Source: Deltaproteobacteria bacterium
Lineage (GTDB): Bacteria > Desulfobacterota > Binatia > Binatales > Binataceae
Length of the DNA stretch: 14,231 bases
Reading direction: 5' to 3'
Assembly: GCA_021799555.1 (NCBI GenBank)
Contig: JAJZAG010000057.1
Location: 1-14,231, forward strand
Shown here: positions 6,607 through 12,810 of the stretch, in pieces
How positions within the stretch are numbered: position 1 is the stretch's first letter
Layout of the letters: every line of letters begins with the position of its first letter
The notes under the pieces: generated by a model
Database searches by the model: none
The model's input: the letters and a program-made list of their open reading frames with translations, nothing else
What the model was told of the DNA's origin: nothing
Program-made: the position numbers and the translations under genes

Positions 6607-7380
6607 TTACAGGAGAAGCGCGCCGACGATATAGTCCGCCATCAGGATCAGCACGCTCGATAGCACCACCGCCTCGGTGGTGGCGCGGCTGACGCCGGTT
6701 GCCATCCGCTGTGCGTGATAACCCTTGTAGCAGGATACCCACATAACGATTACGCCAAAGCATAAGGCCTTATAGAGGCCAATCGCGATATCGTGCGACT
6801 CCAGTTGCGCGGCGATTCCGTTGAAGTAGTCGCCCGACGGCGCGCCCATCAAGCCGCATCCGACAACCCATCCACCCCAAATTCCGATTACGTCGAAGAT
6901 TGTCGTAAGCAAGGGAAAGCTGATAATCCCCGCCACCATTCGCGGTGACACGAGGTATTGCACCGGATTGATCGCCATCACCGTGAGCGCATCGACCTGC
7001 TCGGTCGATTGCATCGCGCCCAGCTCGGCGGCCATCGCGGAGCCGGCCCGCGCCGCGATCATCAAGGCGGCCAGAACCGGTCCCAGCTCGCGCACGATAA
7101 CCAGCGCGACAACAGTACCAAGCGCGCCTTCGGAGCCGAAGCGGCGCAGGGTGGTAAATCCCTGCAGTCCGAGCACCATGCCGGTAAACGCGCCAATCAG
7201 GACGATGAGAAAAAGCGAATCTGCGCCGATAATCCGGATCTGGCGAACCGCAAGCCGCGGCTTATACGGGGGTATCAGCGCAAAGGCAATCGAGTTGAAC
7301 AGGAACAAGACGAAATTTCCGAGCGCAACGATACCGTCGAGGATGGACGCGCCCAGCCGCTCAATCATTTCCACTGCCAC
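6607..7380 (-). CDS. mlaE: MlaE, lipid-transport ABC permease
   Basis: Inner-membrane permease of the Mla system, 257 residues. Several hydrophobic segments are visible, and the family hallmark is intact: RELGPVLAALMIAARAGSAM followed by AAELGAMQSTEQVDAL, the coupling region contacting MlaF. An interfacial N-terminal helix (about 1-20) precedes the first membrane span, as in other MlaE proteins. The start is uncertain: GTG at 7380, GTG at 7374 and ATG at 7368 are in frame (MAVEMIERLG), none with a clear binding site. I keep 7380, 22 bases after the cofC stop. Translation may be coupled to cofC. No promoter is evident in the gap, so the mla genes probably depend on transcription from upstream of cofC or from within it. 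Confidence 0.95.
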   Translation of the reverse strand: MAVEMIERLGASILDGIVALGNFVLFLFNSIAFALIPPYKPRLAVRQIRIIGADSLFLIVLIGAFTGMVLGLQGFTTLRRFGSEGALGTVVALVIVRELGPVLAALMIAARAGSAMAAELGAMQSTEQVDALTVMAINPVQYLVSPRMVAGIISFPLLTTIFDVIGIWGGWVVGCGLMGAPSGDYFNGIAAQLESHDIAIGLYKALCFGVIVMWVSCYKGYHAQRMATGVSRATTEAVVLSSVLILMADYIVGALLL

Positions 7381-7402
7381 TTTATCCGTTTTCTATCCGC
7401 TG

Positions 7403-8047
7403 CTAGTGATGCGCAATCCCCAAGCGGGAAAGCCGGTTCAGCGTATGGGTGCTCGATGCCATGCGGATAAATTCGTAAAGGTCATTTATAAGATCCAGAT
7501 CGAGCGCCGGACGCGCAAGCCGTAAAACCTCGCATCGCACCGAGCGCGCGCGGCAATCGTCGAGATGGCTGACCAGGCTCTGGCGGCCAAAGCGGGTCCG
7601 AATCACCGCGGCCGGAGAGCGCGCGATTACATTGGTGCCAGTGAAATCGCGCGAAGGCACCAACACGACGCCCGGCCCGGGCGGCATCGCGGCGAAAACC
7701 GCGTCAATATCCGCCGAAGTGATCATCGGAATGTCGGAGAGCAACGTACAAAGAGTTGTCGCGCCGCGCGCCGCGAGCTGCTCGGTCGCCATCGCAATCG
7801 CAACATTGAGGCCGCGCGCGTACCCTTCGTCGATCGCCAACGCCCCCGCATCGCGCGCGAGCTCAAGCAGCGTACGGTCCGAACTCACCACCGCGACCAT
7901 CGCGGCCGCGCGCGCGCCGAGCGCCGCCGCGAGCACGTCACGATACATTGCCTCGGCGAGCGCAATGCGCTCGCCGTCCGGCATCACGGTCCCAAGCCGG
8001 GTTTTGGCCAGGCTGAGGTCCTTCGCGGCAATCAAAATTACCCGCAC
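7403..8047 (-). CDS. cofC: CofC/FbiD-type guanylyltransferase (coenzyme F420 biosynthesis)
   Basis: CofC activates a three-carbon phosphoacid (2-phospho-L-lactate, phosphoenolpyruvate or 3-phosphoglycerate, depending on lineage) with GTP, for transfer by CofD to the deazaflavin Fo. The 214-residue protein has the family pattern: N-terminal ILIAAKDLSLAKTRLG (4-19) with phosphate-binding lysines, LSDIPMIT (103-110) with the metal-binding aspartate, PSRDFTGTNVI (131-141), a RFGxxSxxxH block (152-161) and LDLDLINDL near the end. A generic MobA-like transferase is the alternative, but the GTN motif and the LDxDxxxDL end favour CofC. The GTG at 8047 is the only good start because an in-frame stop lies just upstream. 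It heads the mla operon, with no cofD or fbiB beside it. An LLM oxidoreductase at the right end of the window supports F420 use. Confidence 0.88.
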   Translation of the reverse strand: MRVILIAAKDLSLAKTRLGTVMPDGERIALAEAMYRDVLAAALGARAAAMVAVVSSDRTLLELARDAGALAIDEGYARGLNVAIAMATEQLAARGATTLCTLLSDIPMITSADIDAVFAAMPPGPGVVLVPSRDFTGTNVIARSPAAVIRTRFGRQSLVSHLDDCRARSVRCEVLRLARPALDLDLINDLYEFIRMASSTHTLNRLSRLGIAHH

Positions 8048-8166
8048 GGCGACACTCTATAACGCGCCCGCATCGTGACGGAAACCGCAATTGACGGACG
8101 CCCTGCTATAAGACACACGATAGGGGCGATAGTTGTAAAGGGGCGGGATTGGGCGCTGGTTTTCAC

Positions 8167-8195
8167 TTGACTGTTTTTGAAAACGAGTCTCAACT
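8167..8195 (+). promoter_or_regulatory. Candidate promoter with Fur-box-like operator upstream of the TPR lipoprotein gene
   Basis: Within the 274-base divergent gap between cofC and the lipoprotein gene, TTGACT (8167-8172) resembles a -35 box; a -10 at the right spacing is poor (TCAACT, 8190-8195). Between them TGAAAAC-G-AGTCTCA (8178-8192) matches the 7-1-7 Fur consensus TGATAAT-N-ATTATCA at 10 of 14 positions, and TTGA/TCAA bracket it symmetrically. A Fur or Zur site would sit exactly where a repressor blocks polymerase. This is inference from one imperfect site. The rest of 8048-8321 shows nothing else I can support, including no clear cofC promoter. Confidence 0.3.
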
Positions 8196-8321
8196 TGTTA
8201 AAGGCGTTCGGCAGACTCCGCCGCGCCGATCCGATTTCAGACACCAATGGTGGAGGGGACTTTGAGGATACGCAACGGTAAACGAAATTCGAGGCGGCGG
8301 GATTTCCGGCGGCAAGGTTGG

Positions 8322-9182
8322 ATGCGGTCGAATGGGCGGACGATTTGCGCCACCGCACTCTTGATGCTGATAGCGGCGGGATGCAACCGCAAGGGCGTCG
8401 ATGACTACCTGCAGGCCGGCAACGCCGCGCTTCAGAACACCAACATCGGCGATGCCGAGAAGGATTATTCCGAAGCCGACAAGCTCGCGCCCAACGACCC
8501 GCGCGTTCATGTCGCGCTCGGCAATCTCTACGTCTTCGAGCACAAGCCCGGTCCCGCCCAGGAAGAATTCATGACGGTGATCGAGCTCGATCCGAAAAAT
8601 CCCCAGGCGCACGTCGCACTGGGCAATCTCTATCTCGATCAACAACAGGAGCGCCTTGCCGAGGAGCAATATCGCGCCGCGATAGTTCTCGACCCCACCA
8701 ACGGAGCTTATTACCTCCAGTTGGCCGACATCCTGCGCAAGGAGGGGCGTCCGTTTGACGCCGAAGCGGCCATCCGCACCGCGCTGGGACTGAACCCCCG
8801 TAACGCGCAGGCGCATCTGGCGTTGGCCAACCTTCTCGAGACAGTACCCGGACGCCAGAGCGAAGCGGAAGCCGAGATGGCGGCGGCGCGCGCGATCGAT
8901 CCGAAGCTCGTGGCAGCAAGCAGCAGCGCAGCGGCTCCCAGCAGCGCCGCGGCTGAGCCGACGGCGGCGGCGACGCCGGCGCCGAAGATCAAGCCTCTCA
9001 ACAAGCTGTTCTTACTGACCAAAAATTCACCCGTTTATCAGGAGCCGGACACCACGAGTGCCGTAGTGGCAAAGGTTGTGCGCAGAAAATACGTGCACGT
9101 GATCGGGATCGCCGGGAGCTACCTGCAAATCAAGCTTCGCAATGGAACGGTCGGCTTTATCCCGATCACGGCGGCCGAGTAG
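8322..9182 (+). CDS. TPR-repeat lipoprotein with C-terminal bacterial SH3 domain
   Basis: Predicted envelope lipoprotein of 286 residues. The ATG at 8322 gives a clean signal peptide (RTICATALLMLIAAG) with lipobox IAAG-C21. Four to five TPR repeats occupy about residues 25-194, each ending in a P-x-N/D-P turn (LAPNDP, LDPKNP, LDPTNG, LNPRNA). They are followed by an Ala/Ser/Pro-rich linker (198-222) and an SH3-like domain (about 228-284, SPVYQEPDTTSAVVAKV then GSYLQIKLRNGTVGFI). TPR domains bind proteins, and bacterial SH3 domains often bind cell-wall peptides, so a scaffold between the membrane and peptidoglycan is plausible; no enzymatic motif is seen. The frame is open from an ATG at 8247, and a TTG at 8262 has GGAGG upstream, but both give a long basic extension before the signal. 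AAGG lies just upstream of 8322. Confidence 0.85.
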   Translation: MRSNGRTICATALLMLIAAGCNRKGVDDYLQAGNAALQNTNIGDAEKDYSEADKLAPNDPRVHVALGNLYVFEHKPGPAQEEFMTVIELDPKNPQAHVALGNLYLDQQQERLAEEQYRAAIVLDPTNGAYYLQLADILRKEGRPFDAEAAIRTALGLNPRNAQAHLALANLLETVPGRQSEAEAEMAAARAIDPKLVAASSSAAAPSSAAAEPTAAATPAPKIKPLNKLFLLTKNSPVYQEPDTTSAVVAKVVRRKYVHVIGIAGSYLQIKLRNGTVGFIPITAAE

Positions 9183-9194
9183 GGACAAATATTG

Positions 9195-9228
9195 CCTCCG
9201 CGGCCGATAACGGCCGCGGTAGCGGAGG
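9195..9228 (+). promoter_or_regulatory. Strong hairpin covering the ribosome binding site of the hydrolase gene
   Basis: CCGCGGCCG (9198-9206) and CGGCCGCGG (9211-9219) form a perfect 9-bp stem with an ATAA loop. Alternatively CCTCCGC (9195-9201) pairs perfectly with GCGGAGG (9222-9228), which contains the GGAGG binding site of the gene starting at 9238; GGCCG/CGGCC can form inside that fold. Even in the first fold CCT/AGG can close the base. No T-run follows, so a terminator is less likely than a structure that limits translation or marks the end of the lipoprotein message (stop at 9182). Confidence 0.55.
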
Positions 9229-9237
9229 TTATCGGCG

Positions 9238-9945
9238 ATGGCGCAAGCGCAGATTCTCGAACGCGAGGTTAGTTTCGCGGGTCCGGCCTGTACCGTGAAC
9301 GCATTTTGCGCGGAACCGCCGGACGGCGCGCCGCGCCCCGCGGTTATCGTGGTGCAGGAATGGTGGGGGCTTAATCCAAATATCAAGGATATCGCTGGAC
9401 GCTTTGCGCGTGAAGGATACGTGGCCGTCGCACCGGATCTATATTCTCGTCAGGGGCATAAGGTTGCGACCGATCCGAACACCGCCGCGCAATTGATGGG
9501 CGGGCTAAAAAAAGAAGACGGAATTGCGGACCTGAAAGCGACCTTGGCCTGGATTCGCGGACAAAAGCGGACTCACGGCATGAAAATCGGCATCACCGGT
9601 TTCTGCATGGGTGGCACATACGCGATGCTCCTGCCGTGCGAATCGAGCGAGATCGCGGCGGCGGCGCCGTTTTATGGCGAAATTCCCGCGGATGACAAAA
9701 TCGCGCAACTCGGATGTCCGATCTTTTACGCATACGACGAAAACGACGGATGGATTCAGCGCAAGGACGTTGACCGTCTTGCCGCCGACCTCAAGAAGTT
9801 CCACAAATCCGGAGAGGTTAAGATTTATCCCGGATGCTCCCACGGATTCTTCAACGACACCCGCCCCGACGTGTACAACGCCGCTGCGGCCAAGGACGCG
9901 TGGGAGCACACGCTCGCGCTGTTCAAGAAACATCTCAAGAGCTGA
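9238..9945 (+). CDS. Dienelactone hydrolase family protein
   Basis: Alpha/beta hydrolase of 235 residues related to carboxymethylenebutenolidase (EC 3.1.1.45), which opens dienelactone in chloroaromatic degradation; many relatives have other or unknown ester substrates. Visible features: the QEWWGLNP segment (40-47) with the glutamate that interacts with the nucleophile, nucleophile C123 in GFCMGG (121-126), the acid D170 in YDENDGWI (166-173), and catalytic H202 in CSHGF (200-204). The Cys-Asp-His triad is thus intact, pointing to a true DLH-type enzyme. The ATG at 9238 has GGAGG about 9 bases upstream, inside a strong hairpin. The 3' end overlaps the convergent nuclease gene by 11 bases. 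No other aromatic-degradation genes are nearby, so the physiological substrate is open. Confidence 0.93.
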   Translation: MAQAQILEREVSFAGPACTVNAFCAEPPDGAPRPAVIVVQEWWGLNPNIKDIAGRFAREGYVAVAPDLYSRQGHKVATDPNTAAQLMGGLKKEDGIADLKATLAWIRGQKRTHGMKIGITGFCMGGTYAMLLPCESSEIAAAAPFYGEIPADDKIAQLGCPIFYAYDENDGWIQRKDVDRLAADLKKFHKSGEVKIYPGCSHGFFNDTRPDVYNAAAAKDAWEHTLALFKKHLKS

Positions 9946-11833
9946 GGAGCGACGCCGGGTCGAGGCGCGGGCCGCTTAAGTAGATCAGTCGGCCCTCGTC
10001 GGGGGCGCGCTCCCGGAGCCATCGCGCGACGATCGTCATCGCCTCGAGTTCGCCGCGCGCGACCGGGCGGGCGTGGTAACGATCGAAATTTTCCGCGACG
10101 AAGGCCACTATCTCGTGCGCCGCATCCGGCGAATCGAGCGCGCGGGTAATCGCAAGCCGCCCCGAAAGCACAACGTGCGCGGCACGCGCGCAATTTTCTC
10201 CCGTGAGGATCACGAGGTTGTTCTCGGTCACGACTTCGCTAAGCCGCGACGCGCGCCGCGCCAAGGTCGCAAGTGCCTCAAGGTCGCGGCGCGTCCGCGC
10301 CGCTTCCTCGTACCGCAACGCTTTGGCCGCGTCGTCGCGAGCACGCGCCAGATCGCCGAGCAACGGACCGCTGCGCCCGCGCAAAAACGAGAGCGCCTTG
10401 CGCACCCGCTCACCATAAGCGTCCTCATCTATGGTTGCGTTGCATGGCGCGCTGCATTGGCCCATCTGGCCGTAAATGCATGGCGAAAAATCTTCATCGG
10501 GATGGAGCTTGCCGGTGCAGGTGCGCAGGCCCAGAATTCGCGCCAGCGCGCGCACCGAGCCGTCCAGGCTTTTGCGTCCAATGAACGGCCCCAGATGCAT
10601 CACACCCGGCCGCGCGGTCATTTTCGTGGTCAGAGCCAGGCGCGGGAACTCGTCCATCATATCGAGCTTGATAAAATACGCCGGCGCCGCCGACTTGAGC
10701 ATCCTGTTGTACGGCGGCTTGAGCTGGCGAATCAGTTGGGCTTCGAGCAGACCGGCTTCCAGAGATGACGCGGTCGCGCGAGTTTCGATCTGATGGACGT
10801 GGCTGATCAGCTCGGCGGTCTTCGCGTTGACCGCCGCAGTGAAATACGAACCTACCCGATCGCGCAAGCGGCGCGCCTTGCCGACGTAAAGAAGATCGCC
10901 GCGCGAATTGCGCATCAGGTAAACGCCGGGAGCGTGCGGAAGCGCGGCGATCGTTTCGGGTGCGACGTGGCGTTCGAGGCGCCGTCCGGAAAGCCCGCGC
11001 CCGTGATCGTCGAGCAATCGGTCAAGGCGCGTAATCCCCATCTTTGCCGCAATCTCGAGGAAGATCGAAAGAATCTCGGCCGCCATCCGCGCGTCGCCAA
11101 GCCCGCGATGACGCCCTTCGAGCGAAAGGCCGAAATGCTCGGCGATCGCGTCGAGGCGGCGGCGCTTGAGCGACGGGATGAATCGCCGTGACATCCGCAG
11201 CGTGCACAGAACGGGGTTGCGCAGGCCGATACCGAATATCCGCCGGAACTCGAAGTCCAGAAATCCGCGGTCGAACGTGGCATTGTGTGCGACCATCACC
11301 GAGTCGCCCATGAATTCGCGAAACGAAGGCAGCACGGTTTCGATCGGCGGAGCCGACGCAACCATCTCATTGGTGATCGAGGTCAGGCCGGTGATGAATC
11401 GCGGAATCGCCCCGTGCGGACGCACCAAGCTCGAAAACGAGTCTTCGATCCGCCGCCCGACCATCCGGTAAGCGCCGATCTCGATAATCGTGCCGGGACC
11501 TGCGCGGCCTCCGGTGGTCTCGAGATCGACGACCGTGAACGGCGCTTCGTCCAATGCCACGCGGTACCGATCGCTCGACTTGAGCGACCACATCCCGGTC
11601 GAGGCGTCGAACGCGAAATTCGGGTCTCCAGCAAGTAAGTTTGAGATTATCCGGCTGCCCAGATCGTCTTCCGCCGCGACACCGCGCAGCAACAATCCGG
11701 CGAGCTCGCTCGCCCGCGCGCCAGCGGGATGAAATTCGAGGAACTCGTAAAGCTTCTCGCGTACCGTCGCGTGGGAATCGCCCATCGCAACAGGGAATTG
11801 CGATGAACCGTCTGATGCGCGATTCGGCTGCAT
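9935..11833 (-). CDS. DEDD exonuclease / GIY-YIG (UvrC N-terminal-like) fusion nuclease
   Basis: Predicted DNA-repair nuclease of 632 residues. In order: a helical, winged-helix-like segment (about 22-86, VREKLYEFLEF to MWSLK); a DnaQ-type DEDD 3'-5' exonuclease (98-262) with DLE (103-105), AHNATFD188 and H242/D247; a GIY-YIG domain (298-376) with GVY (303-305), LYVG (315-318), the R321-R325 block and a catalytic-type glutamate in LLEAQLI (E364); four cysteines C439-x12-C452-x7-C460-x3-C464; and a UVR motif (about 497-522, ALRYEEAARTRRDLEAL). The RNase H-like half of UvrC is absent, so as in Cho only the GIY-YIG cut is expected. DnaQ-UvrC fusions are known in mycobacteria (Rv2191-like). The cysteine spacing resembles the [4Fe-4S] ligands of E. 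coli UvrC (154/166/174/178). ATG 11833 has GGGCGG just upstream. An in-frame ATG at 11785 is an alternative. Confidence 0.92.
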   Translation of the reverse strand: MQPNRASDGSSQFPVAMGDSHATVREKLYEFLEFHPAGARASELAGLLLRGVAAEDDLGSRIISNLLAGDPNFAFDASTGMWSLKSSDRYRVALDEAPFTVVDLETTGGRAGPGTIIEIGAYRMVGRRIEDSFSSLVRPHGAIPRFITGLTSITNEMVASAPPIETVLPSFREFMGDSVMVAHNATFDRGFLDFEFRRIFGIGLRNPVLCTLRMSRRFIPSLKRRRLDAIAEHFGLSLEGRHRGLGDARMAAEILSIFLEIAAKMGITRLDRLLDDHGRGLSGRRLERHVAPETIAALPHAPGVYLMRNSRGDLLYVGKARRLRDRVGSYFTAAVNAKTAELISHVHQIETRATASSLEAGLLEAQLIRQLKPPYNRMLKSAAPAYFIKLDMMDEFPRLALTTKMTARPGVMHLGPFIGRKSLDGSVRALARILGLRTCTGKLHPDEDFSPCIYGQMGQCSAPCNATIDEDAYGERVRKALSFLRGRSGPLLGDLARARDDAAKALRYEEAARTRRDLEALATLARRASRLSEVVTENNLVILTGENCARAAHVVLSGRLAITRALDSPDAAHEIVAFVAENFDRYHARPVARGELEAMTIVARWLRERAPDEGRLIYLSGPRLDPASLLSS

Positions 11834-11936
11834 CCGCCCTGCCCTTCACCTTCGTCGCAGCTTCGCTTTAGCATCGCCGGCACCGCCCACGCAACGCATC
11901 GGCAACACAGCGGTAGCACCGAGGCGGTTTGCGGTC

Positions 11937-11942
11937 TACAAT
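11937..11942 (+). promoter_or_regulatory. Candidate -10 element for sufT
   Basis: TACAAT matches the sigma70 -10 consensus at five of six positions and would give a start about 22 bases before the ATG at 11971. No convincing -35 lies 16-18 bases upstream. The 137-base gap is shared with the divergent nuclease gene, whose promoter must also be here; I cannot place it. Confidence 0.33.
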
Positions 11943-11970
11943 TACCCATTGAGCAGCGAGGATTTTATCG

Positions 11971-12510
11971 ATGGAACCAGTACAGATAGCACGCGAGGTC
12001 GAGGCCGTTCAGATTCCGGCGGGCACCAAGACGACGCTCGAAAAGGGTGTTGAGGCGTACATCACCCAAGCGTTGGGCGGTACGTTCACCCTGCAGGTGC
12101 CATCGCACGGAGGCCTGTTCCGGATTGCGGGCAAGGATGCTGACGCGCTCGGCAAAGATCCCGCTGACGCTGGCGCGATGCCGACCGGCGCGGGCGGAGA
12201 TCTCGAATCGATGATATGGGAGCAGCTCAAGACCTGCTTCGATCCGGAGATTCCGGTCAATATCGTCGATCTGGGTTTGGTCTACGGAATGGAAGTCAAA
12301 GCCCAGGATGACGGCACACATAAGATCGAAGTGAAAATGACGCTCACCGCGCAGGGCTGCGGCATGGGCGCCTCGATCGCCTACGACGCGAAGAACAAGC
12401 TGATGGCCCTGCCGGGAGTCTCGGAAGCCGACGTCGATCTGGTCTGGGATCCACCGTGGACCCCGCAAATGATCTCCCCCGAAGGCCGCGAACGCTTGGG
12501 GCTGGACTGA
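11971..12510 (+). CDS. sufT: SufT, MIP18/DUF59 family Fe-S cluster maturation protein
   Basis: SufT helps mature Fe-S proteins and usually occurs in or near suf operons. The 179 residues show both family parts: an N-terminal segment (EAVQIPAGTKTTLEKG, ITQALGGTFTLQV, GLFRIAGKDADALG; about 11-61) typical of SufT and absent from plain MIP18 proteins, and the DUF59 domain (about 78-165) with CFDPEIPVNIVDLGLVYGM (89-107), the conserved cysteine in AQGCGMG (127-133) and VWDPPWTPQMIS (158-169). The two are joined by a Gly/Ala-rich linker. ATG 11971 has GAGG 9 bases upstream. No sufBCDS genes lie within the window; the neighbour is a nuclease with a predicted Fe-S motif, divergently transcribed. A general MIP18 protein is the only alternative, and the N-terminal block argues against it. 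Confidence 0.93.
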   Translation: MEPVQIAREVEAVQIPAGTKTTLEKGVEAYITQALGGTFTLQVPSHGGLFRIAGKDADALGKDPADAGAMPTGAGGDLESMIWEQLKTCFDPEIPVNIVDLGLVYGMEVKAQDDGTHKIEVKMTLTAQGCGMGASIAYDAKNKLMALPGVSEADVDLVWDPPWTPQMISPEGRERLGLD

Positions 12511-12533
12511 GCGCGTAGCAGCCCTTCTCTTTT
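12498..12533 (+). terminator. Possible intrinsic terminator overlapping the sufT stop
   Basis: GGGCTG (12499-12504) pairs with CAGCCC (12519-12524), extended by a G-T pair (12498/12525), around a 14-base loop that contains the sufT stop codon. A T-rich tract, TTCTCTTTT (12525-12533), follows directly. The long loop and six-base stem make it a moderate candidate. Confidence 0.45.
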
Positions 12534-12762
12534 CGGATAGCGATTGAGCGTTGCCCTCATTTTGTTCTGGATGCCCGCGCGGAAATGCTTCTAAGGCGGG
12601 CCTGTGATTCCGCAATTCCGCCGCAGGTTCCGACCGCGCGTCGCGGCTGGCGCGGAGCAACCCGCGATTCCTGGCGCGCGGCAGCCACGCATGCGGGTAT
12701 GCATCCCCGGCATCGAGGGTGACCGAATCTCAAAGCGATTCGCGACTCTCGCGGCGGCTCGA
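12511..12762. other. Gene-free stretch between sufT and the rplU promoter
   Basis: I see no supported gene or RNA here. Short open frames exist on both strands but encode Arg-rich, low-information peptides without binding sites. The stretch contains the tail of the possible sufT terminator and an isolated hairpin, GCCCGC (12573-12578) with GCGGGC (12596-12601). No tRNA cloverleaf or recognisable L21 leader could be drawn. Confidence 0.5.
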
Positions 12763-12789
12763 TTGACACGGCTTCGGCGGTCCGATAAT
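12763..12789 (+). promoter_or_regulatory. Sigma70-type promoter for rplU-rpmA
   Basis: A perfect TTGACA (12763-12768) is followed after 15 bases by GATAAT (12784-12789), five of six matches to TATAAT. The start site would fall near 12796, leaving only about 15 bases of leader before the rplU ATG and no room for an L21-type attenuator. The spacer is shorter than the usual 17, but the boxes and position are the best in the window. Confidence 0.6.
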
Positions 12790-12810
12790 TAATTCGATTC
12801 CGGCATAATC

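Noticed and set aside
8247..8321. Upstream starts (ATG 8247, TTG 8262) for the TPR lipoprotein
   Set aside because: They would put a long Arg-rich extension before the signal peptide; the ATG at 8322 gives a normal lipoprotein signal.
10073..10768. Plus-strand open frame of 231 codons opposite the nuclease
   Set aside because: Arg/Ala-rich composition and no motif; the opposite frame holds conserved GIY-YIG and UvrC motifs.
332..11149. Five copies of the palindrome GCGATCGC (332, 1978, 4398, 5467, 11142), like the cyanobacterial HIP1 element
   Set aside because: In GC-rich coding DNA with frequent GCG, ATC and GAT codons some copies are expected, and no other cyanobacterial feature is present. 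A genome-wide count against a Markov model would be decisive.
9935..11833. Ordinary excinuclease UvrC
   Set aside because: The protein begins with a DEDD exonuclease and lacks the C-terminal RNase H-like nuclease and helix-hairpin-helix domains of UvrC.
11965..12660. Minus-strand open frame of 231 codons opposite sufT
   Set aside because: It is antisense to a clear SufT reading frame, is rich in Arg/His/Asp typical of GC-rich shadow frames, and has no recognisable domain or binding site.
12511..12762. Possible tRNA or small RNA in the gap before rplU
   Set aside because: No cloverleaf with matching acceptor and T arms could be drawn; only short isolated hairpins are present.
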